DNA of 64,000 nucleotides from Alloalcanivorax dieselolei B5 (GCF_000300005.1 NC_018691.1:4483001-4547000); one strand, 5' to 3'; shown: positions 26,189-35,459, numbered from the stretch's first letter. Translations and numbers: made by a program. The notes: generated by a model from the letters alone, not told the origin.

Positions 26189-28678
26189 TTAGTAGTGCTT
26201 CAGCGACAGGCCCAGTTTGTAGGTGGCGCCGTACTCTTCATACTGCGCGTTGTAGCGTTCCCTGCCGGTGTAGGCATAGAAGGGTTCGTCGGTGAGGTTG
26301 ATCGCCTCGAAGGTCAGTTGCAGCCGTTCCGTCAGGAAATAATGACCGGTGAAATCCAGTTGCACGTGATCGTCCACGTGAATGTCATAGCGTTTGTCCA
26401 GAGGATCCTGCACTTCCTGAAGATAGTTCCCGGTGTAGTTGGCGGCCAGCCGCAGGCTGAGCTTGCGGGTCTCGTAACCCACCATCAGATTGGCGGTCAG
26501 ATCCGACTGGCTCGGCAGAGCGATGGTGCGATCCCGGTACCCTCCAGCGTCCTCGTCGTAGGCGCGAATACGTGCCTCGGAATCGACCAGGGTGGCGTTG
26601 GCGCCGATCAGCAGACCGTTAAACGGCGCGGGCAGACCACTGAAGGTTTTCGAGTAGGCCAGCTCCAGACCGTACAAGGATGCGCTGTCGCCATTTTCAA
26701 ATGTCTCCGCCTCGTCGTACATCTCATAGCCGGCGGCACCGCCCACATCGGTGCGATAAACGAAATTCTTCAGATCCTTATAGAACAGGAACGCGGACAC
26801 CACGCCGGCGCGTCCCAGGTAATGCTCAATGCCCAGATCGTAGTTGTCCGCTTGCAGGGACTTGAGCGCCGGATTGCCGAAACTGGCCTCGTCACCGTCG
26901 ATTTCATAACCCGGCGATAATTGCTCGAAGGTGGGCCGCACCACACTCTGGGTGAACGCCGCCCGGAGCTGAGTATCCGCTCCCAACCGGTAACGCAGAT
27001 GTAGCGCCGGCAGCCAGTGCTGTTCGTCCTCGTCGAAGCGGTTGGCGACGATATCGCCATCCTCCACGCCGTACCCTCTGGCGGAGAAGTCCGTGCTCTG
27101 ATAGCGCACCCCGCCCAGGACACGCAGATCCCCCACGTCCACGGTGCCCATCACATAGGCCGCCCGGCTGTCCTCGGAGATGTCGTAATCCTCGATGGTG
27201 GATTCCTCATCATCCCGTTCGCCGAGACCGCTGAGCAGACCGTCTACGCCGGTGTCGACGCCCGATCCCATCTCACCCAGCCCGTAGTCCACGTCCTTGG
27301 CGAAGTCCGACAGATTGCCCTCGGGCTCGTAGATCCAGGTTTCGGCGTCGGACTCCTTGTCCCGGCGGGCCACCTTGCCGCCGAACTTGAGGGTGGCGAA
27401 GTGCTGGTTCCACATCAGATCACGGGTGAAATCCAGCTTCAGATCGGTTTGCCGGTCCTTGGTGTTACTCTGGGCGACCTCCACTTCGTCCAGTTCATAC
27501 AGGGCATCGTCGAAAAAACCAGACGGAAAAACCGGGCGGGGTTTATGACCGCCGTAATAGCCGCCATCGTCGAACTCGGCGGCAAACACGGCGCCACCGG
27601 TATGGCGGGGCTCGTCCTCGCTGGCCCGACTGTGACCGATACGGTACTCCATGGCCCAGTCATTCCAGCGTTGCTCACCGCCGAACACCACCGAGGTGAT
27701 CTTCTGGGTTTCCTCGCGGTTCTTCAGCTCTTTCTGTACTTCCACGGCGCCGGTTTCGTTGGGCGCCATGGCTTCCTCGAAGCCGAACACGTTGGCCTGA
27801 CGGATTTCCTCATCCCGGAAACGGCTGTGCAGGGTACGCAAGTAATAGCGGCTGTTGTCGTTGGGCAGGTAATCGAAGTTCAACGCCAGACCGAGCCGTT
27901 CCCGAGTGATGGTGTAATCCCGCTGTTCGAATTCCTCCAGCCGCGCATCACCGTCATCGAAGTCCCAGCCGCCACCGGTTTCCACGTTGTCGGAGCCGAA
28001 GTCACGCTCGGACCAGCTGAATGCCGCCGCTACGCCAAAGTTGTCTTCTCCGGAACCGATACTGAAACGATTACTGAAAGCGGCGGACAATTCCGGGCTG
28101 GTTTCATCCATCAGCTCGTTGTAACTGCCCTTTCCGGTCACCGAATAGTAAAGGCCCGGGCGGTCGAAGGCGGACAGGCTGCGCACCTGTACCGTCCCGC
28201 CGAGGGAATTGGCGTCCATGTCCGGGGTCAGGGTCTTGACCACGGTGAGCGATTCCAGCAGATCCGCCGGCACCACATCCAGAGCCACCGCCCGACGCCC
28301 CGCCTCCGGCGCCGGAATCTGTATCCCGTCCACAGCCACCGCGTTGTAATCCGGCGCCAGACCACGCACCCGCACGAAGCGGCCCTCGCCCTGATCCCGT
28401 TCGATGGACACACCGGGCAGGCGTTGCAGTGATTCCGACACGTTGGTGTCCGGCAACTGACCGATGGCATCGGCGCTCACCGTGGTCTGGATGTTGTCGG
28501 CCGCCCGCTGGCTGGCCAGCGCCTCTTCCACACTGGCGCTTTGACCGACCACTTCCACCGCCCGCAGACGGTGGCTCTCCGCGCTCTCTTCGGCGCCGGC
28601 ACCCTGCGCCAGGGCGCCGATCACCGAGGCCAGTAACGTACGTTTCAAAACAGGTGTATTCAATTGATAGCGGGTCAT
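26189..28678 (-). CDS. TonB-dependent outer membrane receptor of the phytase operon
   Basis: This 829-residue outer-membrane gated porin has a signal peptide ending QGAGA near 30. The plug domain (about 50-190) has VSESLQRLPGVSIERDQGEG and FVRVRGLAPDYNAVAVDGIQ. A long beta-barrel follows, ending LGLSLKHY with an aromatic last residue. The plug's LPGVSIERDQGEGRF style is the large TonB family that often carries carbohydrates or phosphorylated substrates. Being first in the operon with phytase and PhoX, it probably takes up phytate or its breakdown products; this is inferred from context only. Upstream is a 330-base divergent gap. Confidence 0.85.
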   Translation of the reverse strand: MTRYQLNTPVLKRTLLASVIGALAQGAGAEESAESHRLRAVEVVGQSASVEEALASQRAADNIQTTVSADAIGQLPDTNVSESLQRLPGVSIERDQGEGRFVRVRGLAPDYNAVAVDGIQIPAPEAGRRAVALDVVPADLLESLTVVKTLTPDMDANSLGGTVQVRSLSAFDRPGLYYSVTGKGSYNELMDETSPELSAAFSNRFSIGSGEDNFGVAAAFSWSERDFGSDNVETGGGWDFDDGDARLEEFEQRDYTITRERLGLALNFDYLPNDNSRYYLRTLHSRFRDEEIRQANVFGFEEAMAPNETGAVEVQKELKNREETQKITSVVFGGEQRWNDWAMEYRIGHSRASEDEPRHTGGAVFAAEFDDGGYYGGHKPRPVFPSGFFDDALYELDEVEVAQSNTKDRQTDLKLDFTRDLMWNQHFATLKFGGKVARRDKESDAETWIYEPEGNLSDFAKDVDYGLGEMGSGVDTGVDGLLSGLGERDDEESTIEDYDISEDSRAAYVMGTVDVGDLRVLGGVRYQSTDFSARGYGVEDGDIVANRFDEDEQHWLPALHLRYRLGADTQLRAAFTQSVVRPTFEQLSPGYEIDGDEASFGNPALKSLQADNYDLGIEHYLGRAGVVSAFLFYKDLKNFVYRTDVGGAAGYEMYDEAETFENGDSASLYGLELAYSKTFSGLPAPFNGLLIGANATLVDSEARIRAYDEDAGGYRDRTIALPSQSDLTANLMVGYETRKLSLRLAANYTGNYLQEVQDPLDKRYDIHVDDHVQLDFTGHYFLTERLQLTFEAINLTDEPFYAYTGRERYNAQYEEYGATYKLGLSLKHY

Positions 28679-29008
28679 GTGTCCCCCAAGGCAGTCAGCA
28701 ACGTCATCCGCGTTGCACGGAACCTAGGCAGAGGCCATGTCACTTCCGTTACACCCAACCGCCAAACCCTTTGTTATCAGGGCTTCCGGCGCCATTTCCG
28801 GCCCCCGTTGAGCTGATCGCACCCTCTCGTCCGGGCGATTTACCGGCACTGGAGCCACTGCCTGCGAGGCGCTTGCCCGATTCAACACGGCAAAATCACC
28901 GATACCATGAGCTGATCCGACCCCCTGCGGCGACCGCACCGATCCTGTCACGCCGGTGCAATGCCCGCGGCGTAGGAAGGACAGGAGTTCAAAAAGGAGT
29001 AAAAACGG
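28679..29008. other. Divergent intergenic region, no gene seen
   Basis: This 330-base gap separates the TonB receptor (minus) from the degenerate-GGDEF gene (plus). It must hold both promoters. AAGGAG at 28994-28999 is the ribosome site of the plus-strand gene. I looked for PhoB boxes and found only weak partial words (CGTCAT near 28702, TGTCAC near 28739), not enough to call. No RNA gene or repeat was recognised. Confidence 0.5.
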
Positions 29009-29911
29009 ATGTGGGGATTCGCACTGCATCGATGGAAGTGGTTTGCTCTGCTGACCATCGCCTCGGCGATACTGGCGCTCAATGCATTGACCGGCACCCT
29101 GAAACCGATGGCAGAGGTGGTCTGGCTGGATATCGCCGGCGAAGGCGGCGCCGCCCTGCTGGTTCTGATCTGGCTGGCCCTGATGCTCAACAGCCGGCCC
29201 GCCGGCCGTGTCACCAACCTTTTGGCACTGGGGCTCAGCGGCATTTTCGTGGCCTACTGGCAGGATGTCATGGACGAGGTCATTCAACTGCCGGCCACCA
29301 TAGTCTGGGATCACTGGCTGGAATCCGGAGCCATGCCGGTGGGCATGTTGCTGCTGACGCTGGGTCTGTATCACTGGCACAAGGAGCAACAGGCGATCTG
29401 CGATCAACTGCGCAAGCGGGAAAAGCTGTTCCGGGAGCATCGGGATTTTGATCGTCTGACCCCGCTCACCCGGGCCGGTTATCTGCGCGAGCATCTGGCC
29501 CTCGCGTCCCGTTGTGCCGCCCCTCCTGTTCTGTTGATGATGGAATTGCCGGACTTCGATGCCGCTCGCCGTCATCTCGGCGAGCGGGACGGCCAACGGC
29601 TGCTGCAGGAAGTGGCCGAATTACTGTTGCTGAACCTGCGCCGCAACGACCTGCTGTGCCGCTACGCCGGCCACCGTTTCGCGGCGTTACTGACCGATAT
29701 CGATGCCAGGCGGGCGCTGGATCTGGCGCGGGAACTGGAGCAGGCGGTGGCGGCTTTCGCCTTCAAGAGCGGCCAGGGCGGCACCCATTATTCACGGCTG
29801 GTGACGGCCGTCACCGAAGCCGGCGCGGACACCCCCGAGGCCTGGCTGGAACGCGCCAACCGGGATCTGGATGAAGTCCGCCGGCGGCGGGCGGCGAACA
29901 TCGCGGCCTGA
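29009..29911 (+). CDS. Membrane protein with degenerate GGDEF domain
   Basis: The product is 300 residues. Residues about 8-130 contain about four hydrophobic helices. A short linker leads to a GGDEF-like fold (about 145-290). DRLTPLTRAGYLREHL stands where active cyclases have the D-LTGL-NR motif, and RYAGHRFAALL stands where GGDEF should be: the signature reads AGHRF at residues 220-224. The metal- and substrate-binding acidic residues are gone, so it should not make cyclic di-GMP. It may act as a membrane sensor or protein partner. The AraC regulator gene starts 2 bases after its stop. Confidence 0.75.
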   Translation: MWGFALHRWKWFALLTIASAILALNALTGTLKPMAEVVWLDIAGEGGAALLVLIWLALMLNSRPAGRVTNLLALGLSGIFVAYWQDVMDEVIQLPATIVWDHWLESGAMPVGMLLLTLGLYHWHKEQQAICDQLRKREKLFREHRDFDRLTPLTRAGYLREHLALASRCAAPPVLLMMELPDFDAARRHLGERDGQRLLQEVAELLLLNLRRNDLLCRYAGHRFAALLTDIDARRALDLARELEQAVAAFAFKSGQGGTHYSRLVTAVTEAGADTPEAWLERANRDLDEVRRRRAANIAA

Positions 29912-29913
29912 TC

Positions 29914-30981
29914 ATGCACGGCGACCTTCAGCATTACATGGGTTATCAGCGGGACAGCCGCTTCATCCCCTGTCACCATCACCCGGCGCTGTTGCTGGAA
30001 ATGGTGCGCGAACAGGGGCTGGACGATCACAAGGCGCTCAGACATACCGGCCTGTTTCCCGACGATCTTCTGGATACCAGCGCGCGTTTGTCGCCGCGCC
30101 AATACCTGCAACTGGTGCATAACATTCGCCGCCTGCACCCGGATCCCGAGCTCGGCTTCCGCTATGGGCAGACACTGCTTCCCGGCCACTATGGCGCGAT
30201 CAGCACGCTGCTCGGCAACGCCGCCCATCTGGATCAAGCGCTCATCACGCTGGAGGATTATCAGCCTCTGATCACACCACTACTGGCGCCCCGCATCATC
30301 CGTACTGGCGAATATTGTTGCGTGCAGTGGCTGGACAGCTGTGGCGCGGGGAATGAGTACCGGTTTCTGGTGGAGAGCATGATGTCGGCCCTGGCCTCGG
30401 TGACCCGCTGGCTCAGCGGCGGCCCGTTGCCGTGGACCTTCCAATTCAGTTACCCACAACCGGACTATCCGGAGCACTATCAGGTTTACCTCGGCGCCCA
30501 GCTGTACTTCGAGGCGCAGATGGATGCCATGCTGATTCCCGCCCACTATCTGAATCAGCCCTGGCCCAGGGGCTCGCACACCGCGCGGGCGGTTTCCGAG
30601 CAACAATGCCGCGAACAACAGCTGGCCCTGGGATGCGACACCAGTCTGGTTCACCAACTCTATCTGACGCTGATCGAGCGTATCCGCGAGCCACCGTCCC
30701 TGGATACCACCGCGCGGGAGTTGGGCCTGAGTCCAGCCACGTTAAAACGCAAACTCAAACACCACGGCACTCACTTTCAGGATCTGCTGGATCGGGCGCG
30801 CAAGCATACCGCTCTGCATCTCTTGCAGTTTTACGGCTACAACAGTGAGCAGGTGGCGCGCTATTTACGCTTCAACGACAACACCAATTTCCGCCGCTCG
30901 TTCAAACGCTGGACCGGCCTCACCCCGCGCGCCTGCCAACAGTTGGTGGATCGCGCCATGACCACGCTGAAACCGCTATAG
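29914..30981 (+). CDS. AraC-family transcriptional regulator
   Basis: This 355-residue regulator has an N-terminal ligand domain of the arabinose-binding-like type common in lipid and virulence AraC proteins (HTGLFPDDLLDTSARLSPRQ and GHYGAISTLLGNAAHLDQAL). The C-terminal double helix-turn-helix has ARELGLSPATLKRKLKHHGT and the closing motif FNDNTNFRRSFKRWTGLTPR. It follows the degenerate-GGDEF membrane protein by 2 bases, so the two are likely a signalling unit. The target could be the divergent TonB-phytase operon or a distant one. It ends with a 6-base overlap of the convergent YdjM-like gene. Confidence 0.85.
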   Translation: MHGDLQHYMGYQRDSRFIPCHHHPALLLEMVREQGLDDHKALRHTGLFPDDLLDTSARLSPRQYLQLVHNIRRLHPDPELGFRYGQTLLPGHYGAISTLLGNAAHLDQALITLEDYQPLITPLLAPRIIRTGEYCCVQWLDSCGAGNEYRFLVESMMSALASVTRWLSGGPLPWTFQFSYPQPDYPEHYQVYLGAQLYFEAQMDAMLIPAHYLNQPWPRGSHTARAVSEQQCREQQLALGCDTSLVHQLYLTLIERIREPPSLDTTARELGLSPATLKRKLKHHGTHFQDLLDRARKHTALHLLQFYGYNSEQVARYLRFNDNTNFRRSFKRWTGLTPRACQQLVDRAMTTLKPL

Positions 30982-32019
30982 TGCCGTGTCCAGGCAATCC
31001 GTCGGCGCCTCTCCCAGTTGCAGGGTACGCAGACAAAGCACGGGTTTGATGGCGAACGTGCGCCGCCACAATGTCGACCACATTCCATCATGGATTCTGA
31101 CGTCGCTCAGACGAGTGCTTGGCAAAGGCCGCCAGTCATCACCATCAAATGCCGCCAGCACAAAACGGAACGGATGGGCGCCCGGAACCCCAAGGCGGAC
31201 GTCCGTCACCACCAGTTGTTCCTGCTCGCGCTGATAATCCAGCAGACCACCGGTAAACCAGACCAGCCGTCGCGCTTCCGGCAGCCCGGCGGCGACCGCC
31301 TCAAGCTCCCGATGACGCGGAAACCGTTCCAACGTCATGCTGCCTGGGTGATCCAATACACCGGTGACCATTTCCAGGCGCTGATCATCGGTCAGTGCGG
31401 TGGCCCGCCAAAGCAGAGTCGAGAACGGCATGGGCTGCACCAGCAGCCGCTGTGGCGTGATGCCGATACCGGCCAGTTCGGCGCGCACCCGCTGTGTCAT
31501 CCAATGCTGGGCGGCCAGACTCCAGATCAGATAGGCGCTGGACAGCGTCAGCCCCAACGCCAACGCCCGCCGCGACGGCGGCCGCCACAGCGCCACCAAC
31601 ACCGCCAATAGCAATGGCAGGGTGTACAACGGATCGATAATGAACACACTGCTCAACGCCACTGGTTCCCCAAGGGGCCACCACAATTGGGTGCCATAGG
31701 TGGTAAAAGCATCCAGCAGGGGATGGGTAAGCAATACCAGAGCGGTGAACGCCCACCAGCGCGCCAGCGACACATCACGCCAACGGCGAGACAACAGGAT
31801 CGCCAGCAGCAGCGCACAAGGCGTCAGCACCAGCAAGGAGTGGCTGAAACCGCGGTGCTCGGAAAAATTCGCCACCGCGCTGCCGTAATCGATCAACACA
31901 TCCAGATCCGGCAAGGTCGCCAGCAGCGCCCCGCCGAGGATCGCGCCACGCGGGAAACGGCGCCCCAAAACGGCGCCGCCCAAGGCTCCCCCCAGGACCG
32001 CCTGAGTCAGAGAATCCAT
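30976..32019 (-). CDS. Membrane-bound metal-dependent hydrolase, YdjM family
   Basis: This 347-residue inner membrane protein belongs to the YdjM/LexA-binding-hydrolase-like group. It opens with MDSLTQAVLGGALGGAVLG, continues with ATLPDLDVLIDY and the metal-site word HRGFSHSLLVL near 54, then shows four to five membrane helices to about 180 and a soluble C-terminal domain of about 150 residues. The physiological role of the family is not established; a phospholipid or related substrate has been proposed on fold grounds. It is a single gene convergent with the AraC regulator. Confidence 0.8.
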   Translation of the reverse strand: MDSLTQAVLGGALGGAVLGRRFPRGAILGGALLATLPDLDVLIDYGSAVANFSEHRGFSHSLLVLTPCALLLAILLSRRWRDVSLARWWAFTALVLLTHPLLDAFTTYGTQLWWPLGEPVALSSVFIIDPLYTLPLLLAVLVALWRPPSRRALALGLTLSSAYLIWSLAAQHWMTQRVRAELAGIGITPQRLLVQPMPFSTLLWRATALTDDQRLEMVTGVLDHPGSMTLERFPRHRELEAVAAGLPEARRLVWFTGGLLDYQREQEQLVVTDVRLGVPGAHPFRFVLAAFDGDDWRPLPSTRLSDVRIHDGMWSTLWRRTFAIKPVLCLRTLQLGEAPTDCLDTAL

Positions 32020-32442
32020 TGCTTTTCCTTCCTCTCTTGCCTTTTCCGGCTCGGACGGCCACGCCTATGAATCCCATAGTTTTGATACATAACGGCGATA
32101 ACCCCATGAATTAATTTGAAAAAAATCAGGCACTCAAACAGCGAAGCGATAACGAAGGGCTTGCACCCGTGATCAGACCGTCAAAGAATGGGGAACGCGC
32201 GTTTAATCCGCCCGTGCGAAGAATCGGATTATTGCGCCATGGCACAGGGAGAGGCCACCGCCAATCGACGATTGGCACGACCCCGGGGCGGCCGGAGCCG
32301 TGTAGTACTGCATCCGCCGTTCCCGGATGACGGTGACATCCGGCAGGGAAACACGCTTCATCGTCGCACAATAATCAGGGCAATGGGCAGCCAAGCTGCA
32401 GCCCGTGACCCATGCAGTTCATCACCCGAAGGGAGGCACTGT
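32020..32442. other. Long untranslated region upstream of cfa, with one palindrome
   Basis: This is 423 bases between the YdjM-like gene (minus) and cfa (plus). The reading frame of cfa is open upstream to 32188, but codon content and family length speak against translation there. The region near 32080-32130 is AT-rich against the surroundings and is a likely promoter zone. GCCAATCG-A-CGATTGGC at 32260-32276 is a perfect palindrome with 8-base arms that could bind a regulator. No RNA gene was recognised. Confidence 0.45.
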
Positions 32443-33603
32443 ATGTTAGGTTCACGCAGCCGGGACGACACCACCCACACCGGTTCCCGCTCCATCGACG
32501 CGATGATTTCCGAGATCCTCGCCAACGCCGACATTCAGATCAATGGCCGGCGTCCCTGGGATCTGCACCTTCACCATCCCGATACTTTGTCCCGATTCGC
32601 CGCGCAACGTTCCCTCGGGCTTGGCGAATCGTACATGGACGGCTGGTGGGACTGTGACGCCATCGATGAATTCATTACCCGCATCCTGCGCGCCGGCGCC
32701 GACGGCATCAGTCAGCCGCGCTGGATGGTGGCGGTACAACTGGCCGGCTATGCGCTACGCAACCGGCAAAGCCTGCGCCGCTCCCGGCAAGTGGCGGAGA
32801 AACACTACGATCTGGACAACCATCTGTTTCAACTGATGCTGGATCCGACCATGGCCTACAGCTGCGGCTACTGGAAGGACGCAGCCACCCTGCACGAAGC
32901 CCAGCAGGCCAAGCTTGATCTGATCTGCCGAAAACTGGAGCTGGAGCCGGGCATGACCCTGCTCGACATCGGTTGCGGCTGGGGGTCGCTGGTGGAGCAC
33001 GCCACCCGCCATTACGGCGTGCGCGCCCATGGCGTCACCGTCTCCGGCGAACAGGCGGCTCTGGCCCGCGAGCGCTGCAAGACACTGCCGGTTGAGATCA
33101 TGCTCAAGGATTACCGCACCGTCACCGGACACTACGACCGGGTGGTGTCGGTGGGCATGTTCGAGCACGTCGGGCGCCGCAACTATCACACCTTCATGAA
33201 AACCGCCGCCAACCTGCTCAAGGAGCGCGGCCTGATGCTGCTGCATACCATTGGCAACAACCTCAGCAGCGCCGCCCATGATGCCTGGATCGACAAGTAT
33301 ATTTTCCCCAACGGTGAGCTGCCCTCGATCAAACAGATCGCCCGCGCCGCCGAGCCCTTCTATGTGGTGGAGGATATACAGAACTTCGGCCCCGACTACG
33401 CCAAGACCCTGAAAGCCTGGGACGCCAACTTCCAGGCCAACTGGGATCAGCTCAAGGACCGCTACGACGATCGCTTCTTCCGCATGTGGCACTATTACCT
33501 GAATGTCTGCGCCGGCGGCTTCCGCGCCCGCCACATTCAGCTGTGGCAATGGGTGTTCAGCAAGCCCGGCCAGCGCTCCCGCACCTATCACGCCCCTCGT
33601 TGA
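32443..33603 (+). CDS. cfa: Cyclopropane-fatty-acyl-phospholipid synthase
   Basis: Cfa adds a methylene group from S-adenosylmethionine to unsaturated acyl chains of membrane phospholipids, usually on entry into stationary phase. This 386-residue protein shows the substrate-side word MAYSCGYWKDAATLHEAQQA, the SAM-binding LLDIGCGWGSLVEHATRHYG (near 174) and VSVGMFEHVGRRNY, all typical of the family. GGGAGG lies 7 bases before the ATG at 32443. It is monocistronic with a long upstream region that could hold stationary-phase control. All expected motifs are present. Confidence 0.95.
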   Translation: MLGSRSRDDTTHTGSRSIDAMISEILANADIQINGRRPWDLHLHHPDTLSRFAAQRSLGLGESYMDGWWDCDAIDEFITRILRAGADGISQPRWMVAVQLAGYALRNRQSLRRSRQVAEKHYDLDNHLFQLMLDPTMAYSCGYWKDAATLHEAQQAKLDLICRKLELEPGMTLLDIGCGWGSLVEHATRHYGVRAHGVTVSGEQAALARERCKTLPVEIMLKDYRTVTGHYDRVVSVGMFEHVGRRNYHTFMKTAANLLKERGLMLLHTIGNNLSSAAHDAWIDKYIFPNGELPSIKQIARAAEPFYVVEDIQNFGPDYAKTLKAWDANFQANWDQLKDRYDDRFFRMWHYYLNVCAGGFRARHIQLWQWVFSKPGQRSRTYHAPR

Positions 33604-33685
33604 TGTTCTCCGCTCTGCGCTCTTCTCTGCTCGGGTGCCGCTGGCGCCCGGGCGGGGATATCGGCATAATTGCGCCCTGAATTCG

Positions 33686-33701
33686 GAATCATTATCATTT
33701 A
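33686..33701 (+). promoter_or_regulatory. Fur-box-like site upstream of fecI-type sigma gene
   Basis: AATCATTATCATTT lies about 25 bases before the sigma-factor ATG. Its AATCATTATC is identical to one half of the Fur consensus and continues with a further hexamer-like repeat. The left half is poor. Together with the gene type (iron-responsive ECF sigma), Fur control is likely. Confidence 0.6.
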
Positions 33702-33722
33702 ACGTAATCCGGGCGGACCTCC

Positions 33723-34232
33723 ATGCAAGCGGATCCCCGCGACCATCTGTTCCAGCAGCATGCGGCGGAACTCACCGGCTATCTGAACCGGCGTCTGCAA
33801 TCACCGGAACTGGCCGCCGAGTTATGCCAGGAAGTGTATCTGCGCCTGCGCCGGGTGCCGCGCCATCAAGCACTGGACAACCCCCGCGCCTTCCTGTTCC
33901 GCATCGCCCGTAACCTGCTCATCGATCACCTGCGCCAGCAAAACGGCCAACCCGCCTCCATCACCCTGCAGGAGGCAGCCGAGGACCTGGAAAGCCCCGC
34001 CCCGGACCCGGAAACCGCCGCCAGCGACGCCCAGGTGCTCGACAGCCTGCGTGAAGCGCTCGGCGAACTGCCCCATCATGTGCGCCAGGCCCTGCTGTGG
34101 AATCGCCTGGAAGGGCTCACGCAAAAGGAGATCGCCGGCCGGCTCGGGGTATCCGAACGGATGGTCGGCAAGTATATTCTGCGCGCCCTAAACCATTGCC
34201 AGGCGCGCCTGGCCCGGGAAGCGCAAGGATGA
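33723..34232 (+). CDS. ECF sigma factor, FecI family
   Basis: This 169-residue extracytoplasmic-function sigma factor has region 2 with LCQEVYLRLRRVP and NPRAFLFRIARNLLIDHLRQ, and region 4 with LTQKEIAGRLGVSERMVGKY. It directs RNA polymerase to the promoter of the associated receptor gene when the receptor is occupied. Its stop overlaps the ATG of the fecR-type gene (ATGA). A Fur-like site lies just upstream, so iron starvation should induce it. Confidence 0.92.
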   Translation: MQADPRDHLFQQHAAELTGYLNRRLQSPELAAELCQEVYLRLRRVPRHQALDNPRAFLFRIARNLLIDHLRQQNGQPASITLQEAAEDLESPAPDPETAASDAQVLDSLREALGELPHHVRQALLWNRLEGLTQKEIAGRLGVSERMVGKYILRALNHCQARLAREAQG

Positions 34233-35170
34233 ACCCGATGCCGGAACACCGCCCTCCACCGCTAGATCAGGAAGCCAACCGCTGGCTCGCACACCTGCAT
34301 TCCGGCCGGGCCCGGGAACAGGACCACCAGGACCTGGACTGCTGGCGCCGGCGCAGCCCGGCCCACGAGGCGGCCTACCAGCGCGCCCAGACCTTGTGGG
34401 GACACCTGGGCTCCCTCTCCCTCGACGGCGCGTCCCTTGATAACGGGGCAGAAATGGCCGCGCCAAGGCGTCAGCGCCGGCTCCTGCCGCTGGCGCTGGC
34501 TGCCGCCGTGGTACTGGCCCTGGTGCTCCTCGGGCAGTCCCCATGGCGGCTGTGGCAGGCGGACCTGCGCACCGCCGCCGGCGAGCAGCTTTCCCGCGAA
34601 CTGGCCGACGGCAGCCACCTGGTTCTGAATGGCAACAGCGCCGCCAACTGGCACCTGGACGCCGTCAGCCGCCACATAGAGCTGCTGCGCGGCGAGGCCC
34701 TGTTCCAGGTGGCCCCGGATCGCCAGCGGCCGTTCACCGTGCAGGCCGGTGATGCCCGCATTCGCGTCACCGGGACCCGCTTCAATGTCGCCCGCGAAGG
34801 TGACGACGTCCTGCTCACCGTCATCGAGGGACAGGTACTGGCCAGCGATCGGCGGCACCGGGAAACCCTCAACCCCGGTCAGGCGGTACGCTGGAAAGAC
34901 GGCGGGCTGCAGGATCCGGTCAACGTCGACGCGGCGCGGGCCGAGGCCTGGACACGCGGGCGTCTGATCGTGCGCGATCTGCCCCTGGAGGAGGTGGCCC
35001 GCCGTCTGGAGCGCTACCAGGACACCCCGATCTGGGTACTCGGCGACGCCCGCCATCGGCGGGTCAGCGGTGTCTTCGACACCGCTGACCCGGAGGCCAT
35101 GCTCACCGCGCTCGCCGCCAGCCTGTCGATCCATCAGTACCGGCTGCCAGGTCTGATCATTCTGCGCTGA
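34229..35170 (+). CDS. FecR-family anti-sigma / signal transducer
   Basis: This 313-residue inner membrane protein carries the receptor signal to the FecI sigma factor. The cytoplasmic N-terminus (DUF4880 type, QEANRWLAHLHSGR and DLDCWRRRSPAHEAAYQRA) binds sigma. A single membrane helix follows at about 87-106. The periplasmic FecR domain has RGEALFQVAPDRQRPFTVQA and ITGTRFNVA-like VTGTRFNVAREGDDV. The C-terminal part (DLPLEEVARRLERYQDTPIW) contacts the receptor's STN domain. It is translationally coupled to the sigma gene by ATGA. Confidence 0.9.
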   Translation: MNPMPEHRPPPLDQEANRWLAHLHSGRAREQDHQDLDCWRRRSPAHEAAYQRAQTLWGHLGSLSLDGASLDNGAEMAAPRRQRRLLPLALAAAVVLALVLLGQSPWRLWQADLRTAAGEQLSRELADGSHLVLNGNSAANWHLDAVSRHIELLRGEALFQVAPDRQRPFTVQAGDARIRVTGTRFNVAREGDDVLLTVIEGQVLASDRRHRETLNPGQAVRWKDGGLQDPVNVDAARAEAWTRGRLIVRDLPLEEVARRLERYQDTPIWVLGDARHRRVSGVFDTADPEAMLTALAASLSIHQYRLPGLIILR

Positions 35171-35221
35171 CGCCAGATCCTTGGCACGCTAGCTGGCCCT
35201 GGAGATATGAGCTCAGAGATC

Positions 35222-35318
35222 ACTACAAGGCTACTGTAGGAGCTTGCCCTGCAAGCGAATGGCTCTCTGCGTTGTAAGAATTCGCTTGCAGGGCAAGCTC
35301 CTACAGCGGCCTTGTAGT
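35222..35318. repeat. REPIN-like element 2
   Basis: Inverted arms of 39 bases (35222-35260 and 35280-35318) differ at only two positions and enclose a 19-base loop. Each arm has a GTAG head and the inner hairpin GCTTGC-CCT-GCAAGC. It is closely related to REPIN 1 but has one more C in the hairpin loop. It lies in the 339-base gap between the fecR-type gene and its receptor gene, which also holds a Fur-like site, and so separates the two transcription units. Confidence 0.85.
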
Positions 35319-35459
35319 CTGGTCTGAGAAAAGCGGCTTTCGTGGTACGCGTATGTGGGTTGGTGGCCCATCAATCGTAATTTTCAGCCTCCGATAAAAA
35401 TTTCCTCTCCCTTGGTTCAGAAATCCGGACCGGCTTCGTCTTCTCCGGCAGTGCAATCT

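Noticed and set aside
28690-28760. Possible PhoB boxes before the TonB-phytase operon
   Set aside because: CGTCAT near 28702 and TGTCAC near 28739 have partners 11 bases away that match only about half of the box, and they point toward the other gene. Not enough to call.
32188-32442. N-terminal extension of Cfa
   Set aside because: The frame is open for 85 codons before the chosen start, but the sequence has no family similarity, and GGGAGG plus family length place the start at 32443.
33632-33650. Stem-loop after cfa as a terminator
   Set aside because: CGGGTGCC and GGCGCCCG pair with one G-T, but there is no T-run and the gap belongs equally to the fecI promoter region.
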